Positions 31,734 through 37,270 of a DNA stretch of 37,270 bases are shown piece by piece. The notes beneath the pieces are model-generated. The model saw only the letters and a list, made by a program, of their open reading frames with translations, ran no database searches and was not told the origin of the DNA. Source of the DNA: JAABRU01 sp050180235. Its GTDB lineage: Bacteria; Desulfobacterota; Desulfobacteria; Desulfobacterales; Desulfococcaceae. Each line of letters opens with the position of its first letter. Positions within the stretch are counted from its first letter, which is position 1. Location of the stretch: positions 1 to 37,270 of the forward strand of contig JBFXEJ010000057.1 in assembly GCA_050180235.1 (NCBI GenBank), read 5' to 3'. The position numbers and the translations under genes were made by a program.

Positions 31734-32201
31734 TCAGGCAACGACAAAAAGCCCTGCATTTTTCCGGACACCGGCTGCCACTTTCTCGGAAACACTTTTG
31801 GTAAAAAATCTGGTGATTCTGGCAGGACTGCGGTTTAAAACAACAAAGTCAAAATTTTCATTTCTGATCAGGTCAATGATGTCGCGCGCCACATCTTTTT
31901 TCAGGGGACGGAAAAGGTATTTTACCCTGTCCCCTGAGAAACCGCGTTTCACCAGTTTCTCCAATACCTGGCTGAGCCCATTTTCCTGTTCAGTGAGCTT
32001 CTGCCTGAGCCAGGAAATGTTAAAAGACATTTTTTCCATGACAGGGCTGTTGCGCACGTCAATGTCAGGAACCGGGGTGTAAGCATTGAACAGCGTCACT
32101 TCGGCATTTTCATCATCCGCAAATCTGCGGACAGCGAAATCCAGAGACTTCTCATCATTGGGGGTGAAATTGTAAGGAATTAAAACCTTTTTTCTGTCCA
32201 T
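31734..32201 (-). CDS. Universal stress protein-like, non-ATP-binding type
   Basis: This is a 155-residue Usp-fold protein (KKVLIPYNFTPNDEKSLDFA; DFVVLNRSPARITRFFTKSV; AGLFVVA). The C-terminal loop has lost the glycines of G-x2-G-x9-G-S/T, unlike the protein at 7500, so it probably does not bind ATP. AAGGAGGGCAAG precedes the ATG. It is first gene of a probable two-gene unit with the GAF protein, suggesting a shared stress-sensing role. Confidence 0.8.
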   Translation of the reverse strand: MDRKKVLIPYNFTPNDEKSLDFAVRRFADDENAEVTLFNAYTPVPDIDVRNSPVMEKMSFNISWLRQKLTEQENGLSQVLEKLVKRGFSGDRVKYLFRPLKKDVARDIIDLIRNENFDFVVLNRSPARITRFFTKSVSEKVAAGVRKNAGLFVVA

Positions 32202-32495
32202 CTTGCCCTCCTTTCTCCAAATTAAGTTATATTTTGGTTTCAGTTACAATGGGCCGGTATTACAGTCTGTAAGACTGGAACTGTGTTTTCAGGTCAGAAA
32301 TGGCAAAGAACGCAGAGAGTTAAAGCAGGTGCAGCAGCAGGTTTGAAGCAGAAAGTGATGATTTCAGGAGTCGGTTATCTGAATATAATTCATTTTTTTA
32401 TAATTGCATAGCATATTTCAGAAGAATTGTAAAATATTTTGTTTCATTTTTATTATAAAAAATATAATGTAAGAAACTGTCTGTAAATCAGAAAG
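32202..32495. other. Intergenic region between lpxB and the stress-protein gene
   Basis: The two flanking genes are both on the minus strand. I see no gene. The part near 32385-32480 is strongly A/T-rich; a short palindrome CAGTCTGTAAGACTG lies at about 32263. The promoter of the downstream stress-protein gene must be here, but no motif is clear. Confidence 0.4.
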
Positions 32496-33641
32496 TTATT
32501 TATGGTTCAGCATGTTCAGGGCAATATCAGCTGTGCGTTCCGATGCTCCGGAGCCGCCCATCCGTTTACGGATGAAAAGCAGGTTTTGACGAAGCTGAAT
32601 CAGACCGGGAATGTCTTTCAGCATTCCCAATACAGTTTTGGCAATGTTTTTGGGATTTGCATCATCCTGAATGAGTTCCGGAACCAGTTGTCTTCCGGAA
32701 ATCAGATTGACCAGACTGATAAAGGGAACCTTGATGAGAAGCCTGCCCAGCCAGTAACTCACCGGAGATACTTTGTAAATAATGACAAGGGGAATGCCTG
32801 CCAGCGCTGTTTCCAATGTCACGGTTCCGGAAACCGCAATGGCAAAATGGCATTTTTCAAACACCGGTTCTGTTCCGGTTTCCATCTCCAAAGGCAAATC
32901 CTTCTGATACAGACCAAGAATTTCTTCCAGAAAATCTTTGCTGACCGAAGGGGGATGGGAAAGAACAAATCTGATTTCCGGAATCATTGTGCGCAGAATC
33001 CGGGCGGATTCCAGCATCACGGGCAGCAGTTTGCGTATTTCCCCTTCACGGGAACCGGGCAGAATTCCTATAACAGGTGGAGCAGTGAAATCCTTTTCTG
33101 TATACATAACTGCTGTTTCCCTGTCCAGCAGCGGATGTCCCACAAACGTGGCCTTAACTCTGTGTTTTCGGTAAAAAGATTCCTCAAAAGGAAGAATCAC
33201 GGCCATATGATCGGTTCTCTCCTGTATGATCCGCACTCTTCCCTGACGCCAGGCCCAAATCTGGGGACTGATATAATACAGAACTTTTATGCCCAGCCGC
33301 TTTGCACAGGCCGCGACACGCAGATTGAAATCCGGCAGATCAATGAGAATCAGCAGATCCGGTCTGCGTTTTTTCAGCATGTTTTTGGCTTCGGACATTG
33401 CCCGGAGAATTCTTCTGATCCGGGAAAATGCCTCGGTAATGCCAAGCACAGCAAGTTCGGACGCATCCACAAAGGTTTCCACTCCCGCGTCTCTGAGCAA
33501 AGGCCCGCCAATGCCGAAAAAAGAGAGCTGCGGATTTTTTTTCCGCATGGCTTTTACAAGTCTTGCGCCGTGAAGATCGCCGGATGCCTCTCCGGCAATA
33601 ATCATGACACTTTTCTGTACAGAAGATGTTTTGTTTTCCAA
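32496..33641 (-). CDS. lpxB: Lipid-A-disaccharide synthase
   Basis: This is a 381-residue GT19 glycosyltransferase that joins UDP-diacylglucosamine and lipid X to form the lipid A disaccharide at the inner membrane. The family start IIAGEASGDLHGARL, FFGIGGPLLRDAG, YYISPQIWAWRQGRV, ILPGSREGEI and AVSGTVTLETAL are all present. The start is a TTG at 33641, four bases after the stop of the preceding gene, with GGGGATATAAGCA ahead of it; an ATG at 33605 is the alternative. It is the last gene of the lpx operon. Confidence 0.95.
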   Translation of the reverse strand: MENKTSSVQKSVMIIAGEASGDLHGARLVKAMRKKNPQLSFFGIGGPLLRDAGVETFVDASELAVLGITEAFSRIRRILRAMSEAKNMLKKRRPDLLILIDLPDFNLRVAACAKRLGIKVLYYISPQIWAWRQGRVRIIQERTDHMAVILPFEESFYRKHRVKATFVGHPLLDRETAVMYTEKDFTAPPVIGILPGSREGEIRKLLPVMLESARILRTMIPEIRFVLSHPPSVSKDFLEEILGLYQKDLPLEMETGTEPVFEKCHFAIAVSGTVTLETALAGIPLVIIYKVSPVSYWLGRLLIKVPFISLVNLISGRQLVPELIQDDANPKNIAKTVLGMLKDIPGLIQLRQNLLFIRKRMGGSGASERTADIALNMLNHK

Positions 33642-33644
33642 TGC

Positions 33645-34619
33645 TTATATCCCCAGCACACGGGAGTTTGTCACCCTGATCTGCTCCATCACACTCAGCG
33701 CCACTTTCAGAGCATCCCGTCCCATCTGACCTGTGACTTCCGGCACTTCACGGTTTCTCACGGATTTCACAAAGGATTTGAGTTCGTCATCCAGCGCATC
33801 CCCGTCCGTGAAACAGCTCTGCTCAACACTCATGCCCGGAATCAGCCCGGTTCCTTTCTGATCCGCATCCCGGCGGATGACTGTGATTTCCTTTGTGGCA
33901 AAATTGACAGAGATATACGCGTCTCTCTGGAAAAGCCGGATTTTGCGTTCATTTTTCATGGAAATCCTGCTGGCAGTTACATTTGCCACACATCCGGTCT
34001 GAAATTCCAGCCGTGCATTCGCGATGTCCACATGCTCGGATACAGCCGCAATTCCCGCTGCATGAATGCTTTTTACTTCCGAACGCACCAGACTCAGGAT
34101 AATGTCAATGTCATGGATCATCAAATCCAGCACAACACTGACATCTGTGCACCGGTTTTTGAAGATGCTCAGACGGTGGGATTCTATGAACATGGGTTTG
34201 CTGACAATCTGTTTAAGGGGAAGTGCCGCGGAATTGAACCTTTCCAGTTGTCCCACCTGAATAATCAGTCCGCGGGATTCCGCGATTTCAATGAGTTCAT
34301 CTGCCTGTTCCAAAGTAGTGGTCATGGGTTTTTCAATCAGCACATCGCTTTCTGCATTCAGAAAATCTCTGCTGATCCGGAAATGCTCCGGTGTGGAGGC
34401 TGCAATGCTGACAGCATCCACCTTTCCCAGCAGATCATGATAATCAGAAAATGCAGCAGTTTGATATTTTGCTGCAATCTCTTCTGCGCGGGCCCTGCTG
34501 ACATCTGCCACGCCCACAAGTTCCACATCTTCCATGCGGGCATATTTCTGGGCATGAAATTCCCCCAGATATCCCACACCAATTACGGCCACACGGATTT
34601 TGCGTCTGTCTTCCATCAT
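33645..34619 (-). CDS. Gfo/Idh/MocA-family NAD-dependent oxidoreductase in the lpx operon
   Basis: This is a 324-residue dehydrogenase with an N-terminal NAD-binding GVGYLGEFHAQKY (about 16-28), VADVSRARAEEIAAKY, the EKPMTT motif of the family (about 95) and a C-terminal catalytic domain with a DLMIHDIDIIL segment. Placement between lpxA and lpxB suggests action on a UDP-sugar precursor. GnnA, the UDP-GlcNAc 3-dehydrogenase that starts synthesis of UDP-GlcNAc3N for amide-linked lipid A, belongs to this family; no gnnB-like aminotransferase is present here, so this is inference. Two adjacent ATGs (34619 and 34616) are possible starts. A terminator-like hairpin lies just upstream. Confidence 0.85.
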   Translation of the reverse strand: MMEDRRKIRVAVIGVGYLGEFHAQKYARMEDVELVGVADVSRARAEEIAAKYQTAAFSDYHDLLGKVDAVSIAASTPEHFRISRDFLNAESDVLIEKPMTTTLEQADELIEIAESRGLIIQVGQLERFNSAALPLKQIVSKPMFIESHRLSIFKNRCTDVSVVLDLMIHDIDIILSLVRSEVKSIHAAGIAAVSEHVDIANARLEFQTGCVANVTASRISMKNERKIRLFQRDAYISVNFATKEITVIRRDADQKGTGLIPGMSVEQSCFTDGDALDDELKSFVKSVRNREVPEVTGQMGRDALKVALSVMEQIRVTNSRVLGI

Positions 34620-34631
34620 GCTGTCATCCCC

Positions 34632-34665
34632 AAAAAAAGAAAGGGAACCCGGAAGGATTCCCTTT
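34632..34665 (-). terminator. Terminator or attenuator between lpxA and the oxidoreductase gene
   Basis: On the minus strand, AAAGGGAATCC and GGGTTCCCTTT form a stem around a short TTCC loop and are followed by CTTTTTTT, the form of an intrinsic terminator. It sits inside the lpx operon, 18 bases after the lpxA stop. Partial read-through would lower expression of the last two genes. Confidence 0.75.
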
Positions 34666-34683
34666 GCATTGATATTTCAGAAT

Positions 34684-35454
34684 CTAACGGGTAATTCCCC
34701 GACTTGATGATTGAATAAATTCAATAAATCTGATCACTTCCGGAATCTGCTCCACCTCGGCCTTTACCCTTTCAACAGCCTCTTTCACGGTCAGACCCAC
34801 ACGGAAGATAATCCGGTAGGTTTTTTTCAGAGAGGATAAGGTGCTGTCAGACATTCCCATGCGTTTGAGTCCCACAGAATTCAGGCCGTGCAGAGTGGCC
34901 CGATCCCCGGCTGCAATCACATAGGGTGGAATGTCCTTGACCACAGCGGATTTGCCCCCCACATATGCGAATGCTCCGACCCGGACAAACTGGTGAATTG
35001 CGGTCAGTCCGCCTATGGTGACACCGTCTTCAATGATGATGTGACCGGCCAGAGTTGCGTTGTTTGCCATAATGACCCGGTTTCCGGTTTTGCAGTCATG
35101 CGCGATATGGCAGTAGGCCATGAGAAAGTTTTCCTCGCCCACTTCGGTAATGCCGCCGCCGAATTCCGTTCCTCTGTTGATAGTGACAAATTCACGGATT
35201 AATGTGCCGCGTCCGATTTTCAGCCAGGTTTCCTCACCTTTGAATTTGATGGCCTGGGGAGCCGCACCTATGGATGCAAACTGAAAAATGCGGCAGTCCG
35301 GCCCGATGGAAACAAAGGGATCAATAACTGTATGGGGGCCGATCTCGCATCTGTCTCCGATAATGACATTTTCCCGGATAATGGTATATGGCCCCACTTT
35401 GACATCCGCGCCAAGTTCCGCGCGGGAATCCACAATTGCTGTCGGATGTATCAT
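34684..35454 (-). CDS. lpxA: UDP-N-acetylglucosamine acyltransferase
   Basis: This 256-residue left-handed beta-helix enzyme adds the first acyl chain to UDP-GlcNAc (or its 3-amino form) from 3-hydroxyacyl-ACP. Hexapeptide repeats fill residues 1-180. The catalytic His119 is in CHIAHDC, and GLTAIHQFVRVGAFAYVGG and PPYVIAAGDRATLHGLN match the family. The C-terminal helical part begins at VGLKRMGMSD. It overlaps fabZ by 4 bases (ATGA), so translation is coupled. Confidence 0.95.
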   Translation of the reverse strand: MIHPTAIVDSRAELGADVKVGPYTIIRENVIIGDRCEIGPHTVIDPFVSIGPDCRIFQFASIGAAPQAIKFKGEETWLKIGRGTLIREFVTINRGTEFGGGITEVGEENFLMAYCHIAHDCKTGNRVIMANNATLAGHIIIEDGVTIGGLTAIHQFVRVGAFAYVGGKSAVVKDIPPYVIAAGDRATLHGLNSVGLKRMGMSDSTLSSLKKTYRIIFRVGLTVKEAVERVKAEVEQIPEVIRFIEFIQSSSRGITR

Positions 35455-35894
35455 TTTTTTTCTCCAAAAGCGGCCAGAAGTTCCGCCTCAGCCGCGAGCT
35501 GTCCGTCCACTGTGGCTGTACCGGCCAGTTTGACCACTTTTTCACGCATTTTTAAAATACTGACTTCCAGTATCAACTGATCTCCGGGCACAACCGGTTT
35601 CCGGAACCTGACCTTGTCAAATCCCATGAAATACATGGATGATCCGTGACGTTCCGGGCCGCGGGATTCTGTAACAAGAACCGCTCCGGCCTGGCCCATT
35701 GCTTCAATAATAAGCGCACCCGGCATAATGGGTTCTCCGGGAAAATGTCCCTGAAAATACGGTTCATTTATGGTCACGTTTTTCAGGGCTTTGATTTTCT
35801 GTCCGGATTCCAGTTCCACCACCCGATCAATCATAACAAAAGGGTAACGGTGAGGCAAAAATTCCAGAATCTTTGAAATATCAAATATTTTCAT
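35451..35894 (-). CDS. fabZ: 3-hydroxyacyl-ACP dehydratase
   Basis: This is a 147-residue hotdog-fold dehydratase. The signature HFPGEPIMPGALIIEAMGQ has the catalytic His50 and Glu64; LPHRYPFVMIDRV is the family's N-terminal strand. It competes with LpxA and LpxD for 3-hydroxyacyl-ACP, which explains its place between them. It overlaps both neighbours by 4 bases. Confidence 0.95.
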   Translation of the reverse strand: MKIFDISKILEFLPHRYPFVMIDRVVELESGQKIKALKNVTINEPYFQGHFPGEPIMPGALIIEAMGQAGAVLVTESRGPERHGSSMYFMGFDKVRFRKPVVPGDQLILEVSILKMREKVVKLAGTATVDGQLAAEAELLAAFGEKK

Positions 35895-36916
35895 TTCTCC
35901 TCAATCTTCTCCACTCTTTTTTCCAGTTCCGTGATTTTTTTCTTCAAATCCGGCAGACGGGGGATAATTTTCTGCACCTTCAGCCAGATTTTATGGGGCA
36001 TTTCCGGTGCACCTGATACCACGGCCCGTGCAGGAACTGATTTGGCAACCCCGGAGCATGGCCCCACGACCGCATAATCCCCGATTTCCGCATGATCGCA
36101 GACAGCCACCTGTCCGGCCAGTATGACATGCTTTCCGATAACAGCACTTCCCGCGATGCCCACCTGCGCGACCAGAATGGTGTTTTCCCCCACAGTCACG
36201 TTGTGCGCAATGTGAACCATGTTGTCGGTCTTGACCCCGCTTTTGACCCATGTGGTGCCGAACGTAGCCCGGTCTATGGTGTTCAGCGCGCCGATTTCCA
36301 CGTCATCATCAATCCGGACAATGCCGGTCTGGGGAATTTTCACATATCTTTCTCCGTCCGGCACAAATCCGAAGCCGTCAGTTCCTATCACAGTTCCAGC
36401 GTTGATAATAACGCGGGAACCGATTTGACACCGGGAACGGATGGTGACATTGGCAAATATCTCCGTATCATCTCCGATAATCACATCATCCTCAATAACC
36501 GTGCCCGGATGAATCCGCACTCTGTCACCGAGGCTCACCCGGTTTCCGATGCAGACAAAATGGGAAACATGCACCTGCTCTCCGCAGCGGAAATCCTCTC
36601 CGATATGAGATTTCGGGCTGATATATGCTTCCGGTTTGCAGGGGGGATGAAACAGTTCTTTTGCCCTGGCAAAGGCCAGAAGAGGATTTGCCACGGCAAT
36701 GGTGGCAACTGAATCGGCTCCGTCAAAATCTTTGGGAACAATCACAGCAGCAGCATGGGTTTCATGAATCTGTTTCAGAAATTTCCCGCTTCCGGCCCAT
36801 GTGATATGCTCTTCTGTGGCAGATTCAAAAGGCGCCGCGTCAGTCACCAGACGCGCCCCGTCTCCGCGAAGTTCCCCTTTTACAGTTTCAGCAATCTTTG
36901 AAAGAGATATTTTCAT
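35891..36916 (-). CDS. lpxD: UDP-3-O-acylglucosamine N-acyltransferase
   Basis: This is a 341-residue enzyme: an N-terminal uridine-binding domain (1-95, with ATIAVANPLLAFA), a hexapeptide beta-helix (about 100-290) and a C-terminal helix ending in a charged coiled coil. The catalytic His238 lies in MVHIAHNVTVGENT; GTDGFGFVPDG and RATFGTTWVKSG are also conserved. It transfers the second acyl chain in lipid A synthesis. First gene of the operon; the ATG at 36916 has only a weak GATAACTGACAGAA leader. The 353 bases upstream hold repeats, not genes. Confidence 0.93.
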   Translation of the reverse strand: MKISLSKIAETVKGELRGDGARLVTDAAPFESATEEHITWAGSGKFLKQIHETHAAAVIVPKDFDGADSVATIAVANPLLAFARAKELFHPPCKPEAYISPKSHIGEDFRCGEQVHVSHFVCIGNRVSLGDRVRIHPGTVIEDDVIIGDDTEIFANVTIRSRCQIGSRVIINAGTVIGTDGFGFVPDGERYVKIPQTGIVRIDDDVEIGALNTIDRATFGTTWVKSGVKTDNMVHIAHNVTVGENTILVAQVGIAGSAVIGKHVILAGQVAVCDHAEIGDYAVVGPCSGVAKSVPARAVVSGAPEMPHKIWLKVQKIIPRLPDLKKKITELEKRVEKIEEK

Positions 36917-36944
36917 TTCTGTCAGTTATCTTATCAGTGTTCAG

Positions 36945-36990
36945 GGAGTGGGGAAGAGGGGATAAGAGGTTAGGGGATAGGGGATAGGGA
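36945..36990. repeat. G-rich GGGATA repeat, inverted relative to the heptamer array
   Basis: GAGGGGATAAGAGGTTAGGG and the following GATAGGGGATAGGGA are degenerate copies, on the plus strand, of the complement of the CCCTAAT array that starts near 37109. The pair could fold into a long imperfect stem in the lpxD upstream region. Confidence 0.5.
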
Positions 36991-37001
36991 TTCAGACAGT
37001 A

Positions 37002-37069
37002 GACCTCTTGCAAAAGTCAATTTTAATCCAATAAAATCAAAGGTGCAACTCCCAGTTTTGCAAGAGGTC
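37002..37069. mobile_element. 68-bp miniature inverted-repeat element
   Basis: GACCTCTTGCAAAA and its perfect complement TTTTGCAAGAGGTC bound a 68-bp unit with TA on both outer sides (37000-37001 and 37070-37071). TA flanks fit insertion by an IS630/mariner-type transposase. No reading frame. Confidence 0.6.
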
Positions 37070-37108
37070 TAGTGCCTTTTTTCAGTCATGCCCCTGTTTC
37101 TAACCTTT

Positions 37109-37270
37109 GAATCCCTAACCTCTTATTCCCTAATCCCTAAATCCCTAATCCCTAATCCCTAATCCCTAATCCCTAATCCCTAATCCCTAATCCCTAATCC
37201 CTAATCCCTAAACCCTAATCCCTAATCCCTAATCCCTAATCCCTAATCCCTAATCCCTAATCCCTAAATC
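37109..37270. repeat. Telomere-like heptamer array, about 20 CCCTAAT units
   Basis: From about 37109 the sequence is CCCTAAT repeated, with a few variant units (CCCTAAC, CCCTAAA) at the start and near 37210. From 37143 to 37205 the units are perfect. The array reaches the window edge, so its full length is unknown. The G-rich strand (TTAGGGA) is the sense strand of the downstream lpx operon. Tandem heptamers of this kind are known from filamentous cyanobacteria; a cause here is not evident. Confidence 0.85.

Noticed and set aside
32502..34694. A 730-codon open frame on the plus strand across lpxB and the oxidoreductase gene
   Set aside because: It is exactly antisense to two well-recognised genes, has low-complexity Cys/His/Phe/Asn-rich composition typical of complement frames, and no homologous motif.
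37109..37270. A true telomere or linear replicon end
   Set aside because: The unit is seven bases, not the six of common telomeres, is next to a normal lpx operon, and tandem heptamers are known inside bacterial chromosomes; the window edge is simply where the sequence was cut.
36945..37270. CRISPR array
   Set aside because: Units are contiguous 7-mers without spacers. No other spaced direct repeats or cas genes were found in the window.

Overview
The window looks like chromosomal DNA of a Gram-negative anaerobe, most likely a member of the Desulfobacterota (Desulfobacterales, possibly a repeat-rich filamentous type such as Desulfonema). The pointers are a lipid A operon (Gram-negative), LL-diaminopimelate aminotransferase, a UbiA-family enzyme of the MqnP type (futalosine menaquinone route), an octaheme cytochrome of the tetrathionate reductase family with its own cytochrome b, universal stress proteins, and an unusually heavy load of small inverted-repeat elements. 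The taxon is an inference; no rRNA or other marker gene lies in the window.

Layout. 1-552: the end of an IS carrying the first codons of a zinc-ribbon (IS1-like) transposase, then debris of a DNA methyltransferase-like gene. 553-4505 (+): a thiamine-type ABC importer, binding protein, fused permease and ATPase. 4506-4833: two miniature elements. 4834-9983 (-): SH3/AMIN protein, cupin, B12-domain-like protein, universal stress protein, CBS-pair protein and DapL. 10481-12899 (+): an unrecognised exported protein, a truncated trypsin-like protease and a DUF2799-type lipoprotein. 12967-16526 (+): octaheme cytochrome, cytochrome b and MqnP-like prenyltransferase, which together suggest quinol-linked periplasmic electron transfer.

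16754-22254 (+) is a toxin-antitoxin and defence-like island: two nearly identical Rpn nuclease genes, a VapBC-type pair, a HEPN protein with an overlapping small partner, a HicBA pair, and a third free-standing Rpn C-terminal fragment. Each Rpn copy carries a strong internal Shine-Dalgarno and ATG before its variable C-terminal domain. This matches the published RpnL/RpnS genes-within-genes toxin-antitoxin design. The solitary third fragment keeps the same start signal and could be an orphan antitoxin.

22716-28559 (+) encodes a 1947-residue multidomain lipoprotein: FN3, LVIVD propeller repeats, a papain-like protease, BACON-like and Ca-binding repeats, and a dockerin-like end. 28835-30208 (+) is a PFL/DUF711 protein. 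30209-31123 is a cluster of miniature elements. 31124-32201 (-) is a GAF plus stress-protein pair. 32496-36916 (-) is the lipid A operon lpxD-fabZ-lpxA-(Gfo/Idh/MocA)-lpxB, with a hairpin and T-tract between lpxA and the oxidoreductase gene. Upstream of lpxD lies a telomere-like heptamer array (CCCTAAT) that runs off the window end.

The most distinctive non-coding signal is a set of miniature inverted-repeat elements of fixed length (four copies of 136 bp, two of 101 bp, two of 135 bp, and single ones of 125, 104 and 68 bp), most with recognisable target duplications. The 136-bp family makes a 3-bp TTA/TAA duplication, shown by an empty site in the duplicated rpn leader, and in two cases (one from each of the 136- and 101-bp families) the duplicated triplet is a gene's stop codon.
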